Shown: positions 1 to 8,606 of the stretch, piece after piece
Layout: each line of letters starts with the position of its first letter
Position numbering within the stretch: position 1 is the first letter of the stretch
Assembly: GCA_034678545.1 (NCBI GenBank)
Contig: JAXDBS010000101.1
Coordinates: 1-56,484, forward strand
Length of the DNA stretch: 56,484 nucleotides
Origin: UBA5614 sp034678545
Lineage (GTDB): Bacteria; Cloacimonadota; Cloacimonadia; Cloacimonadales; Cloacimonadaceae
Reading direction: 5' to 3'
Position numbers and translations under genes: made by a program
The notes under the pieces: model-generated
What the model was told of the DNA's origin: nothing
What the model saw: only the letters and a program-made list of their open reading frames with translations
Databases searched by the model: none

Positions 1-58
1 GCCTTGGCCTGGTGCTGGCCGGGGGCGCCCCCCCCGCGGGCCGGCGGGGGGGGGGGGG
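1..58. other. G/C homopolymer contig-end sequence, probable artefact
   Basis: The first 58 bases consist of runs of G and C (a C run near 28-35 and a G run from about 46 to 59) unlike anything else in the window. Such runs at a contig edge are typical of assembly or sequencing artefacts. I would not interpret coding or structure here. Confidence 0.55.
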
Positions 59-220
59 GAACAGTCGAACAACGAAATAGAATTAACCAGAAAAGCACAA
101 AAAGAAGAATCACACATTATCGATAAAAACAGGCTGGGTACCGGCCTGCGCGAGATCGACGGATTTGTTTCGCAGGAACTACAAATCAGCTGGCGCAACT
201 TTTTTAACCGAAACCCATGA
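59..220 (+). CDS. C-terminal fragment of an unidentified protein (partial)
   Basis: An open frame of 53 codons runs from the homopolymer edge to a TGA at 218-220 and has no start of its own, so it would be the tail of a gene cut by the contig end. The translation is charged and plausible as protein (it contains RLGTGLREIDGF and ends NFFNRNP), and it would be convergent with the V-ATPase operon. I do not recognise a family. The case rests only on frame openness and composition; it could be chance. Confidence 0.3.
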   Translation, partial: EQSNNEIELTRKAQKEESHIIDKNRLGTGLREIDGFVSQELQISWRNFFNRNP

Positions 221-254
221 CCCGTAACCGTTAAGGCACAGGAGCGCCGGCTGT

Positions 255-278
255 AGCACAGACAATCTTGTCTGTGCT
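255..278. repeat. 10-bp-arm palindrome between convergent units
   Basis: Arms AGCACAGACA (255-264) and TGTCTGTGCT (269-278) flank a 4-base loop. There is no T-tract, so it is more likely a REP-like element than a classical terminator. It shares the ACAGAC/GTCTGT core with the hairpin at 12298-12319. Confidence 0.5.
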
Positions 279-322
279 CGTAACACGGAAAGGATTACTC
301 GTACCACCGACACAATTAAGAT

Positions 323-357
323 TAAAAGAAAAAAAGCGGTCACGGGCAGACCGCTTT
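323..357 (-). terminator. Rho-independent terminator of the V-ATPase operon
   Basis: On the minus strand a perfect 9-bp stem (AAAGCGGTC, 7-base loop, GACCGCTTT; arms at 349-357 and 333-341) runs straight into a T-rich tract. It lies 33 bases past the ntpK stop codon, as expected for the end of the operon. Confidence 0.88.
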
Positions 358-390
358 GGTTTGGGAATGCTTTTAGTTGACAGCGCCGGC

Positions 391-873
391 TCATATCCCT
401 GTGGAGATGAGGAAGGCGGCGGCGAAGGAAATGATGGCGTACAGCTCGGGATAGACGGCGAGGACGAGGGTCTTGGAAAAGACGTCGTTGCCCGCCCCGA
501 TGCTTTCGATGCCCGAGGCCACCACCTTGCCCTGTTGGATGGCGGAGAGCCAGCAGACCAGGCCGACGATCATACCCGCGCCCAGGATGGCGACAGCGGT
601 GGTCATAGCCAACCCGGTTCCGCCCGCTGCCACGGCGGTGTCGATCTTGCCCTTCAGAATGAAGAAGGCGCCGAAGCCGTAGAGGCCCTGCGTTCCGGGC
701 AAAGCGGAAAGGATCATGCAATTGGCGAAGATGTCGTCGCGCTTTTTCATGGCGGCAATGGACGCCTGGCCGCACATGACGGTGCCCATGGCGCTGCCGA
801 GGCCGGCCAAGGCGACCATGAAGAACATCCCGACCCACGCGGTGTAGAGTGCGATGTTGGGTGATATTATCAT
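391..873 (-). CDS. ntpK: V-type ATP synthase subunit K (proteolipid, double hairpin)
   Basis: Membrane rotor subunit of the V-ATPase; 160 residues forming two helical hairpins, the usual length for the duplicated bacterial NtpK. Hairpin 1 carries LPGTQGLYGF (about 58-67) and hairpin 2 carries IQQGKV (about 112-117) and the ion-binding glutamate E143 in YPELYAI. In Enterococcus hirae NtpK the Na+ ligands are T64, Q65, Q110 and E139; the matching T61, Q62, Q114 and E143 are all present, so Na+ coupling is a reasonable inference. The start is set by AGGAGGAG six bases before ATG at 873; the longer open frame upstream overlaps ntpI and is not real. Last gene of the operon, 13 bases after ntpI, followed by a terminator. 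Confidence 0.95.
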   Translation of the reverse strand: MIISPNIALYTAWVGMFFMVALAGLGSAMGTVMCGQASIAAMKKRDDIFANCMILSALPGTQGLYGFGAFFILKGKIDTAVAAGGTGLAMTTAVAILGAGMIVGLVCWLSAIQQGKVVASGIESIGAGNDVFSKTLVLAVYPELYAIISFAAAFLISTGI

Positions 874-886
874 ATCTCCTCCTGAT

Positions 887-2686
887 TTATTTAACTTCTT
901 TTGTTTGTCCGAACGGTTTGTAGGCAAGGCCCGGCCCCGAGAAGCCGGCGTTGTTGAAAAATTCCACGAAGGTGAGGCGCATGGGATGGACAAAGGCGCC
1001 CAGGCCGCTGAGCGCGATGTTGAGACCATGCCCCGCGATCATGAAAAGCACGAACACGACCGGCCCCAAGACCGGAATGGAACTGAACTGGCGCGCCATG
1101 TCATTGATAACCAGGCCGAGGATGCCGCCGGAGACGCCCAGAGCGAACAGCCTGATGTAGGAAAGCAGGTCGCCGAAAAATCCGGTCACGGCGCCGTACA
1201 TGATCCAGAGCCCGTTGCCGAGGTTGAAGAGGATGTTTTTGCCTGGGGAGTTGAGCAGCAGGATCAAAGCCAGTCCCAGGTACATCCCGTAAGGCGTGTA
1301 AATCAAAATTTTACCAGGCTGGGCTCCTAACATGGTGGAACCGCTGACGGCCAGGGAAAGCACGAAGAGGACCATACCCAAAGTAGAGACGCCGTGGAGG
1401 AAGCCCCTTTGGAGCATAAGCTTGGCCGCGTTTAAAAGTTTGCCTGTCACGATCTGGATGACGCCCAGAAGCAAGGCAAAATTGAAGATCTGTTTGGTGT
1501 CGCGGATGGGGATGAGCGGATTGAGAAAGCCGACTTTTTTCAAGTCAAAAGCGAAGAAGCTGCCCATGACAAAACCCATCACGACAGTGCCCACGCCTAG
1601 CACCTGGATGAGCGTTAGGAAACGCCTGGCGCCGGGGCTGGTCATTTTCTTCTTGAGCAGCCAGCCCAAAATGACGAGGACGATGCCATAGCCGGCGTCG
1701 CCCGCGCAGAAGCCGAAAAACATCAGGTAAAAGGGCGCGAAGAAAGGCGTGAGGTCCAGCTCGTTATAATAGGGGAGCATGAACATGTCGCCGATAGGCT
1801 CGAAGATTTTGGCGAACCAGTTGTTTTTGAGCAGGATGGGCGGATTGTCCTCGGGCCGGGCGTCCTCGCTGAAATACAAAATGCTCCTTTCCTTGAGGAA
1901 AGCGATGAGCTCATCCTCCAGCCGTTTGGGGATCCAGCCGCGCAGGACCATGACGTGGTCGTCGGCCTCGGGCAAGCTCTGCAGACTGGCGTCCTCATAC
2001 TCGTAGGCGTGCGCCATGCGGGAAAGCTCGGCGCTGAAAAGCTCCACGGCGGCTGGTGCGTGCTCCGCGTAAAATTCCTCGATGGCCCGGAGCTGGGCGC
2101 CGATCTCCCCTTCCTGCCTGCGCAGTTCAGACAGAGAGCGGGGCGGGAGTTTGAACAGCTCGGCGTCGATGGAGACTGTCTCGTCAGATTTATGAAGAAC
2201 GGCGAACCAGACCTGGCGGCCGCGCAGGGTGATCTCGCGCAGGGCGTACTGCTCCTGCCACCCGGGTTTGAAATGATGGGTCGAGCAGGTGTAAAGGCTG
2301 ACGGCAAGGCCGCTCTTTTCAATATCGCGGAGCAGGTTGAAGTCAAATTCGCCCCAGGGTTCGAGTTCCCTGATCTCCCTGGCGAGGACGTTGTATTGGA
2401 GGGTGAGCCGTTCTTTCTCGAGGTGGGCTTTGTCGATCTGCTGCTTCATCTGGAGCGGGAGGAGCGCGGTTTGGCCTTTGGCCTCGTCCGGCTTCAGATA
2501 CTTGTTCATGAAGGCCAGGGCGGCGGTGTAGGATTCCATGTCCTGCCGCACGGACTGTAGCTTATCGCTTTTTTGGGCGGTGCTCCTCATGACATGGACC
2601 ATGCCCAGGTTCTGCAGTTCGGACAGAAAGCCGCTGTATTCGGCGTGATGGATGAGGAAGGTGTATTTGCGCATGCGTTCGATCAC
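887..2686 (-). CDS. ntpI: V-type ATP synthase subunit I (a-type stator)
   Basis: 599 residues: a soluble N-terminal half rich in charged helices (about 1-300, peripheral-stalk contact) and a C-terminal half with several hydrophobic membrane segments beginning near FAPFYLMFFGFCAGDAGYG, typical of the V-ATPase a/I family, which provides the half-channels for ions at the rotor. The start is GTG at 2686, supported by GGAGGAGG seven bases upstream, and it overlaps the ntpD stop by 4 bases, so translation is probably coupled. An in-frame ATG four codons later has no better ribosome site. Somewhat shorter than many archaeal homologues (about 650), as is common in the chlamydial/Bacteroidetes branch. 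Confidence 0.93.
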   Translation of the reverse strand: MIERMRKYTFLIHHAEYSGFLSELQNLGMVHVMRSTAQKSDKLQSVRQDMESYTAALAFMNKYLKPDEAKGQTALLPLQMKQQIDKAHLEKERLTLQYNVLAREIRELEPWGEFDFNLLRDIEKSGLAVSLYTCSTHHFKPGWQEQYALREITLRGRQVWFAVLHKSDETVSIDAELFKLPPRSLSELRRQEGEIGAQLRAIEEFYAEHAPAAVELFSAELSRMAHAYEYEDASLQSLPEADDHVMVLRGWIPKRLEDELIAFLKERSILYFSEDARPEDNPPILLKNNWFAKIFEPIGDMFMLPYYNELDLTPFFAPFYLMFFGFCAGDAGYGIVLVILGWLLKKKMTSPGARRFLTLIQVLGVGTVVMGFVMGSFFAFDLKKVGFLNPLIPIRDTKQIFNFALLLGVIQIVTGKLLNAAKLMLQRGFLHGVSTLGMVLFVLSLAVSGSTMLGAQPGKILIYTPYGMYLGLALILLLNSPGKNILFNLGNGLWIMYGAVTGFFGDLLSYIRLFALGVSGGILGLVINDMARQFSSIPVLGPVVFVLFMIAGHGLNIALSGLGAFVHPMRLTFVEFFNNAGFSGPGLAYKPFGQTKEVK

Positions 2687-3282
2687 AGCGCCGCCTCCTC
2701 CGCCATGCGGTTCTTGAGGATCTTCTGCCCGGACTTGGAAAGGTTTTCCTCGTCCTCGAGGAAGCGCTTGATCTTGCGGATGGCGTCCTCGAACGCAGGG
2801 ATCTGGACCTTTTCGTAGAGGTTGACCTTTTGGGTGGTCTTCTTGCGCACCGCGTCCAAAATCTTCATTTTGCGTAGGAAGAACTGGCGCTCGATCCTCA
2901 GCCCGGAGACGGACTTGAGCATGGCGATGCCGTCCAGGTACCAGGCAGGGGCGCGGAACATGAAGTAGGGGCGGATGTCATATTCGATCCCGCCGAGGAC
3001 GGGGATCCTGACTCCAGCGATCTTGCGCGTGACGATCTCCACGTTACTGATACTGACCAGCGAGGGGTCAAACTCCTGCCAGAAACGCATGAAGCGGTTC
3101 AGCTCGCGGGTCCGCTCCTCCACTTTCAATTCCAGTTCGGCTGCTTTGTCGCGGGCTTTCTTGACCTCCATGCGCAGAGCTGACTCCTTGTTTTTCAGCG
3201 TGGGAAGGGCGCGGTAACGCACGCGGAGCTGCTTGTTGATCTCCTGCAAAGCCGTCTTGTTGTATTGAAACTTGATGTTCAT
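2683..3282 (-). CDS. ntpD: V-type ATP synthase subunit D (central stalk)
   Basis: 199 residues, the usual size of the V-ATPase D subunit. It has the long N- and C-terminal coiled-coil helices of the family, beginning MNIKFQYNKTALQEINKQL, with a central less helical part around PVLGGIEYDIRPYF. It forms the central shaft that links A3B3 to the rotor ring. It starts immediately after the ntpB stop codon with no spacer and overlaps ntpI by 4 bases, so the three are translationally coupled. No F subunit gene follows, although D normally pairs with F. Confidence 0.92.
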   Translation of the reverse strand: MNIKFQYNKTALQEINKQLRVRYRALPTLKNKESALRMEVKKARDKAAELELKVEERTRELNRFMRFWQEFDPSLVSISNVEIVTRKIAGVRIPVLGGIEYDIRPYFMFRAPAWYLDGIAMLKSVSGLRIERQFFLRKMKILDAVRKKTTQKVNLYEKVQIPAFEDAIRKIKRFLEDEENLSKSGQKILKNRMAEEAAL

Positions 3283-4602
3283 CTATTCTTTCCAGTAAAC
3301 CTTCATGAATTCTTCCTTGATGCCGACCTCGGCCTTGGAAAAGTAACGGCGGAAAAGCTCCCAGGTGGTGTCAAGCATGGCGTCCACCTCGAGGTTCACG
3401 TCAATGGCGAGCAGATGCTCCGAATAGTCGCGGGCGAATTTGAGCACTCGCTCGTCATAGTCGGTGAGGTCAAAGCCGTTTTCCATCTTGGTCTTAGCGT
3501 TGGCGGCATCGGCGTAGAGGCGGATGGCGGTGTTCATGACCTGGGGGTGGTCGGCGCGGGTTTTCTTGCCGATCACGAGCTGCTTGAGCCGCGACAGGGA
3601 GCGGAAGGGATCGACGATGACCTTGGAGATGTCGGTGTCGCGGCGGAGGAACAGCTGGCCTTCCGTGATGTAGCCCGTGTTGTCCGGGATGGCGTGGGTG
3701 ATGTCCCCTCCGGACAGGGTGGTGACCGCCACGATGGTGATGGAGCCGCCCTCGGGAAACTGCACCGCCTTTTCGTAAATGCGCGCCAGGTCGCTGTAGA
3801 GGGAGCCGGGCATGCTGTCCTTCGATGGTATCTGGTCCATGCGGTTGGAGACGATGGACAGCGCGTCGCAATACAGAGTCATGTCGGTCAGCAGGACGAG
3901 CACTTTCTGGTTCTTTTCGGCGGCGAAATGCTCTGCGGCGGCGAGGCACATGTTGGGCACCAGAAGCCGCTCCACGGGCGGGTTTTCCGTTGTATTCACG
4001 AATGAGATGATGCGGTCCAGGACGCCCGCGTTTTCAAAGGCGTTCCTGTAATAGAGGTAATCATCGTTGCTCAGGCCCATGCCGCCCAGGATAATCTTGT
4101 CGGCCTCGGCGCGCAGGGCGACCAATGCCATGACCTGGTTGAACGGCTGGTCCGGGTCGGCGAAGAAGGGTATCTTCTGCCCCGTGACCAGGGAGTTGTT
4201 CATGTCGATCCCGGCGATGCCTGTTGTGATGAATTCGGAGGGCTGCATGCGGCGCACGGGATTGACGGAGGGCCCGCCGATTTCGACTTCCTCGCCCTCG
4301 ATCTCGGGGCCGCCGTCGATGGGTTCGCCAAAGGCGTTGAAGAACCGGCCCGCCAGCTGGTCACCGACCTTGAGTACGGGCGGCTTGCCCATGAAGACCA
4401 CTTCCGCGTCCGTCCCGATGTTCTCCGTTCCGGCAAAGATCTGGAGCGTGACCAGTTCGCCCATGATCTTCACGACCTGGGCGAGGCGCCCGGAGACGCT
4501 GGCCATTTCGTCATTGCCGATGCCGGTGGCGTGGACTGTGACGGTGGCCTTGGTGATCTGCTGTAGCTTGGTGTAGATGCGTTGAAAAGCCTGGGTCGTC
4601 AT
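3283..4602 (-). CDS. ntpB: V-type ATP synthase subunit B (non-catalytic)
   Basis: 439 residues. It has the RecA-type fold of the regulatory B subunit: it aligns with the family from the N-terminal barrel through GRFFNAFGEPIDGGPEIEG and GIAGIDMNNSLVTGQK (where a P-loop would be; none is present, as expected for B) to LLTDMTLYCDALSIVSNRMDQIPS. Slightly shorter than archaeal B subunits (about 460). The ATG at 4602 overlaps the ntpA stop as ATGA. It alternates with A subunits in the A3B3 head and contributes the arginine to the catalytic interface (family knowledge). Confidence 0.94.
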   Translation of the reverse strand: MTTQAFQRIYTKLQQITKATVTVHATGIGNDEMASVSGRLAQVVKIMGELVTLQIFAGTENIGTDAEVVFMGKPPVLKVGDQLAGRFFNAFGEPIDGGPEIEGEEVEIGGPSVNPVRRMQPSEFITTGIAGIDMNNSLVTGQKIPFFADPDQPFNQVMALVALRAEADKIILGGMGLSNDDYLYYRNAFENAGVLDRIISFVNTTENPPVERLLVPNMCLAAAEHFAAEKNQKVLVLLTDMTLYCDALSIVSNRMDQIPSKDSMPGSLYSDLARIYEKAVQFPEGGSITIVAVTTLSGGDITHAIPDNTGYITEGQLFLRRDTDISKVIVDPFRSLSRLKQLVIGKKTRADHPQVMNTAIRLYADAANAKTKMENGFDLTDYDERVLKFARDYSEHLLAIDVNLEVDAMLDTTWELFRRYFSKAEVGIKEEFMKVYWKE

Positions 4603-6353
4603 TTCGCCCTCCTTTCAGCCACGGTTTCCTGCAACTCTGATTCGAAACGCTTGAACTCGGGCGACTCGAATTCCGAGTAGTTCATCTGTTTGCAGAGGTT
4701 GACCATTTTTATGAAATAGGGCATCACCTCTTCGAAGCTCTCAAAGCTGAAATCCGTCCGGCAGACGCCGAGGATGAACCCGAGCATATAGCGCTGGCGC
4801 TGCATGGGCGTGGATTTGTCGATCCTGTCAAAGCCGTCCTGCTGGAGGATGATGCGGTCGATCAGCTCGCTCTTCCAGTATTTTTCATGATAGGAGAGCG
4901 GCACTCCGTCGTCGCCCAGAATGTTGATCTGTTCGTAGGATTCGCGCCCGCGCAGGAGCACGTCCTTGGCCTCCATCACGTCGCCCACCCAGGTGGGAGA
5001 GATCTTTTTATTGAGGTGTTCGACCACTTCGTCATATTCGAGGTATTTGGAATAGGAATCGATCGGGTCAACGGCGGGATAGCGCTTGCTGTCGGCGCGT
5101 TGCTGGGAGAGGGCGTAAAAACAGCGGGCGGATTTCTTGGTCGATTCCGTAACCGGTTCCTTGAGATTGCCGCCGGCGGGGGAGACAGTTCCGATAAAGG
5201 TGATGGAGCCGGTCCTGCCATTGTTGAGAAAGACGAACCCGGCGCGGGAATAGAAATTGGAAATGATGGCCGGGAGATCCATGGGAAAAGCGTCCGGTCC
5301 GGGCAACTCTTCCATGCGGTTGGACATCTCGCGCAGCGCCTGCGCCCAGCGTGAGGTGGAATCGGCCAGGAGCAACACTTTCAGTCCCATGCAGCGGTAG
5401 TATTCGGCGATCGTCATGGCAGTGTAGACCGAGGCTTCGCGGGCGGCCACGGGCATGTTCGAGGTGTTGCAGATGATGATGGTGCGCTCCATCAGCTTGC
5501 GCCCGGTGCGCGGGTCGTCCAACACGGGGAACTCGACGAAGAGCTCCACCACTTCGTTGGCGCGCTCTCCGCAGGCCGCCACGATGATCAGGTCGGCCTC
5601 CGCGTTTTGCGAAATGGCGTGCTGCAGAACCGTCTTGCCGCAACCGAACGGTCCGGGAATGAATCCGGTGCCGCCCTCCACGATGGGGTTGAGCGTGTCG
5701 ATCGTGCGCACGCCGGTCTCCATCAGGGAAAAGGGGCGCGGCTTTTCTTGGAAGGCGCGGATGGGAAGTTTGACGGGCCATTTCTGCGTCATGGTGACCT
5801 CGGTATTCGCCCCCTCGGTGTCAGTTAGGATGGCGATCACGTCATTGACCGTGTAATCGCCTTCGGCCGCCAAACTCTTGAGGGCATGCTTCCCGTCCAG
5901 GCTGAAGGGTACCATGATTTTGTGAGGAACCCAGTTTTCCTGGACCTCGCCCAGCCAGTCGCCCGCTTCCACGGCATCGCCCGCCTTGGCCAGGGGTTTG
6001 AAATGCCACTTTTTCTCCGCGTCGAGTGGGTCCGTATATTGCCCGCGCTTGAGGAAGACGCCCTCCATCTTGTTGAGGTCGTTCTGCAGCCCGTCATAAT
6101 TTTTGGAGAGCATCCCGGGGCCGAGCTTCACCTCGAGCATGTGGCCGGTGAATTCGGCGGTGTCGCCCGGTTTGAGCCCCCGCGTGCTTTCGAACACCTG
6201 GGTGTAGGCGGTCTTTTTGAGGACTTTGATGACTTCCGCCATCAGGTCTGTCCCGCCCAGCCTGATGTAGCAGATCTCGTTTTGGGAAACGGGACCGTCC
6301 ACTTCGATCAGGACAAGGTTGGCAATGATGCCTGTTACGATGCCTTTGGTCAT
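4599..6353 (-). CDS. ntpA: V-type ATP synthase subunit A (catalytic)
   Basis: Catalytic subunit, about 584 residues. It shows an N-terminal beta barrel, the bulge domain characteristic of V-type A subunits (about 110-190), the P-loop GPFGCGKT (about 234-241), ACGERANE and the Walker B region LLLADSTSRWAQALRE. I prefer the ATG at 6353 because AAGGTGA lies five bases before it; a GTG three codons upstream (6362) overlaps the DUF2764 stop but has no comparable ribosome site. It is translationally linked to its neighbours and ends in an ATGA overlap with ntpB. Confidence 0.95.
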   Translation of the reverse strand: MTKGIVTGIIANLVLIEVDGPVSQNEICYIRLGGTDLMAEVIKVLKKTAYTQVFESTRGLKPGDTAEFTGHMLEVKLGPGMLSKNYDGLQNDLNKMEGVFLKRGQYTDPLDAEKKWHFKPLAKAGDAVEAGDWLGEVQENWVPHKIMVPFSLDGKHALKSLAAEGDYTVNDVIAILTDTEGANTEVTMTQKWPVKLPIRAFQEKPRPFSLMETGVRTIDTLNPIVEGGTGFIPGPFGCGKTVLQHAISQNAEADLIIVAACGERANEVVELFVEFPVLDDPRTGRKLMERTIIICNTSNMPVAAREASVYTAMTIAEYYRCMGLKVLLLADSTSRWAQALREMSNRMEELPGPDAFPMDLPAIISNFYSRAGFVFLNNGRTGSITFIGTVSPAGGNLKEPVTESTKKSARCFYALSQQRADSKRYPAVDPIDSYSKYLEYDEVVEHLNKKISPTWVGDVMEAKDVLLRGRESYEQINILGDDGVPLSYHEKYWKSELIDRIILQQDGFDRIDKSTPMQRQRYMLGFILGVCRTDFSFESFEEVMPYFIKMVNLCKQMNYSEFESPEFKRFESELQETVAERRAK

Positions 6354-6358
6354 ATCTG

Positions 6359-7246
6359 TCACCTTTTCTGGAGTGAAAATTCCTCGGGGAAATCAAAGCT
6401 GGATTCCAGGTCGTGCAACACTTGGCCGAACCGTTTTTCGCCCACGGCCTGGCTGAGGTGGATCCAGCGGTACACTATCTGCAGCTTGATGAAGTATCCC
6501 ATGACGCGGGGAACGGTGAAGTAGTCGAAGAATGTCCGGTCCTCGATCCATTTCCAGCGCAGGGCGTCATAGCCCTTTTCCTTTTCCGTGATGTCGGAGA
6601 GCTCGGTCACCCGGGTCAGGGCTTCAAGCCACGGCAGTTCGGACCCCAGCCCGAAATCTGCCGCGCCGCTTTTGCGCAGCTTTTCCGAGGCCTCGCTGTT
6701 CCCGATGATCTGGCCTGTGGCTGTAAGATTGTGTTTGCGGCAGTTGAGCGCGATCACGATGTTGCGCAGGGTGGCGTCAAACCTGAACCAGTCGCGGATG
6801 AAGGGGTGCGGATGGCAGCCGGTCCAGTCATAAAAAAGCGTGTAAAGTTCCTGGAACATAACGTGCTCGGGCTTGGCTTCCTCCTGCCTGAGGCAGACGC
6901 TGAGGTATTCGATGATGAGCGGTAGGATGTGATCGTCCAGGTGTTTCTTGCGCAGGTTAAAGGTATCTGCGAGTTCCCTGATGTGGGCGATCAGCTCCAG
7001 CCATTCCTCGCGGTCCACCGTGTTCTCGTCCAGCCACTGGTCCTTGTCGAGCAGGATGCTGATCAGGTTGAAGATGTCGTTGGGGACGAGGAGCAGTTCC
7101 AGCAGCCTGTAATCGGCGGGGTCGAGGTGGGTTTTGGCCGCCTGGAGAAACATCAGCGGCGTGAGGATGAGCTTGGTGCTGTCCGGCGCGATGGTCGGCA
7201 GTCCGGTTACGAAATAATAATATTCCCTGGCCATGTGGGCGGTCAT
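6359..7246 (-). CDS. DUF2764 family protein of the V-ATPase operon
   Basis: 295 residues, mostly helical, without membrane segments. The beginning (REYYYFVTGLPTI) and the position between ntpE and ntpA match the DUF2764 family found in V-ATPase operons of Chlamydiae and Bacteroidetes (CT309 of Chlamydia, from memory). In these operons no canonical C subunit is encoded, so DUF2764 is a candidate for the C-type socket linking D to the rotor; that role is inference. The ATG at 7246 overlaps the ntpE stop as ATGA. A second in-frame ATG at 7234 is possible but has no ribosome site. Confidence 0.8.
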   Translation of the reverse strand: MTAHMAREYYYFVTGLPTIAPDSTKLILTPLMFLQAAKTHLDPADYRLLELLLVPNDIFNLISILLDKDQWLDENTVDREEWLELIAHIRELADTFNLRKKHLDDHILPLIIEYLSVCLRQEEAKPEHVMFQELYTLFYDWTGCHPHPFIRDWFRFDATLRNIVIALNCRKHNLTATGQIIGNSEASEKLRKSGAADFGLGSELPWLEALTRVTELSDITEKEKGYDALRWKWIEDRTFFDYFTVPRVMGYFIKLQIVYRWIHLSQAVGEKRFGQVLHDLESSFDFPEEFSLQKR

Positions 7247-7845
7247 TCTCCGAACAGGATCTGAACTGCCTTGGGCCTCAGGTAGGATTTGAAAAAGTTG
7301 GCGAAGTCCTCATCGGTGAAATTGAGCTTGTAGGTGCCGTCGGCGGGCGCGATGGCGATGCCGTTTTTCATGGCGGGGCTGAAATCCACTTTCAGCGTGC
7401 CGGCAAACGCCTTCTGAACCGACTCCTTGAGAAATGTGTCCAGCTCCGCTTTCCTGCTTTCGGGTACGGTCAGGAGCAGGGAAGACTGGGGCGACCACTT
7501 GCCCACCACCTCCAAAATCAGCTTTTGCAGAAAGGCGGGATCGCTCATGGACTGGCGGGTCTGATGATCAGCCGTTGCCAGCATGACAGCGCTGATGATC
7601 TTGTTTTTGAGCGCGCTCATGGACTGTTGGGCCGCCATCCGGAGGTCGGATTGCAGCTTCTGTTCAAGCTCGCGAGCGCTCTTGTTGGCGTCGGCGACTA
7701 TTCTCTCAGCTTCGGCGGCGGCTTCCGATTTTATCCTGCCCGCCTCCGCCTGAGCTTCCGCCATGATCTTGTCGGCTTCAGTCTTTGCCTTCTCCACGCC
7801 TTCCGTGTAAATCTTCTGCAGCATTTCTTGCAGCTGGTCTGCCAT
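7243..7845 (-). CDS. ntpE: V-type ATP synthase subunit E (peripheral stalk)
   Basis: 200 residues. The N-terminal 80 residues form an alanine/glutamate/lysine-rich amphipathic helix (AEAQAEAGRIKSEAAAEAER) and the C-terminal part has the compact domain that binds B and I. It forms the stator stalk normally together with subunit G, but no separate G gene is visible. First gene of the operon: GGGGAG lies six bases before the ATG at 7845, and a TTGACA -35 hexamer lies about 60 bases upstream. Confidence 0.9.
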   Translation of the reverse strand: MADQLQEMLQKIYTEGVEKAKTEADKIMAEAQAEAGRIKSEAAAEAERIVADANKSARELEQKLQSDLRMAAQQSMSALKNKIISAVMLATADHQTRQSMSDPAFLQKLILEVVGKWSPQSSLLLTVPESRKAELDTFLKESVQKAFAGTLKVDFSPAMKNGIAIAPADGTYKLNFTDEDFANFFKSYLRPKAVQILFGE

Positions 7846-7901
7846 AAGACGCTCCCCAACACATTTTATTTACTGATACCAAGTTTGAAGGGCTGCTGAA
7901 A

Positions 7902-7907
7902 TGTCAA
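7902..7907 (-). promoter_or_regulatory. -35 hexamer upstream of the V-ATPase operon
   Basis: A perfect TTGACA on the minus strand, 57 bases before the ntpE start. No convincing TATAAT-like hexamer stands 16-19 bases downstream, so the -10 is unresolved. The same hexamer recurs upstream of most other units in the window. Confidence 0.45.
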
Positions 7908-8008
7908 CTGCAAATTTCGGGGCGGAATCAAGGAGCAGGCTGTCCGAAGCGAGCAATCCTGATGACGGGTTTTTCCCGCGGAGCTGGAAGGGCAGTTGCC
8001 GCCCGTTG

Positions 8009-8043
8009 AAAGAAAACAGGCGCCACCCTCGCGGCAGCGCCTG
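8009..8043 (-). terminator. Rho-independent terminator of the oxidoreductase operon
   Basis: On the minus strand an 11-bp stem with two G-T pairs (CAGGCGCTGCC ... GGGTGGCGCCTG, 8043 down to 8017) is followed by TTTTCTTT. It lies just past the gamma-subunit stop at 8067. Confidence 0.82.
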
Positions 8044-8066
8044 CTTCTATGATCGTGTCAGGTTCG

Positions 8067-8606
8067 CTATTTCGCCAGTTCCATTCCGCGTTTGATCGCC
8101 TTCAGGTTAAGCTCCAGCAACTCGGGATTCTTGGCCTTCATGTATTTATTCAGATCACTCTCGAGCGTTTCATATTTCACCAGTCCCGTCTTTCCGATCA
8201 GGACTCCGAGGGCCACCATGTTCAAAACCATGATATTGCCTATTTCTTTGGCAATAGTGGTCATCTGACCGGTGATCTTGACCACGTCGTCCCGTTTGCA
8301 GCCGTGGGGGCACATGTCTGTATCATAAATGATGATTCCGTCTTTGCGGACGCTGGGTCCGAATTTATCGAGCGAAGGCTGGTTCAGGGCGATCAGCACG
8401 TCCGGGAAACTTACGATGGGCGAAGCGACAGGCTCGGTTCCGATGACTGTCATGACATTGGCGGTTCCGCCTCTCATCTCGGGTCCGTAGGATGGCAGCC
8501 AGGACACGTGTTTGTCTTCTGCCATGCCTGCCTGGGCCAGGAATTTGCCGATGGTCAGGACGCCCTGTCCGCCGAAGCCGGCGCAGATGATTTCTGTTTT
8601 CATCAT
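8067..8606 (-). CDS. 2-oxoacid:ferredoxin oxidoreductase, gamma subunit
   Basis: 179 residues. It contains the POR/KOR gamma signature GFGGQGVLTIGKFLAQA at the N-terminus and SYGPEMRGGTANV soon after, as in KorC/VorC proteins. It forms part of the four-subunit enzyme that oxidatively decarboxylates a 2-oxoacid with CoA and ferredoxin. The start at 8606 overlaps the beta-subunit stop as ATGA; a second ATG one codon later (8603) fits the GGGAG site slightly better. A longer in-frame extension upstream lies inside the beta gene and is rejected. Last gene of the operon. Confidence 0.9.
   Translation of the reverse strand: MMKTEIICAGFGGQGVLTIGKFLAQAGMAEDKHVSWLPSYGPEMRGGTANVMTVIGTEPVASPIVSFPDVLIALNQPSLDKFGPSVRKDGIIIYDTDMCPHGCKRDDVVKITGQMTTIAKEIGNIMVLNMVALGVLIGKTGLVKYETLESDLNKYMKAKNPELLELNLKAIKRGMELAK

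Noticed and set aside
887..1029. N-terminal extension of ntpK into ntpI
   Set aside because: The true start at 873 has a strong ribosome site and fits the family N-terminus; the extension has no family similarity.
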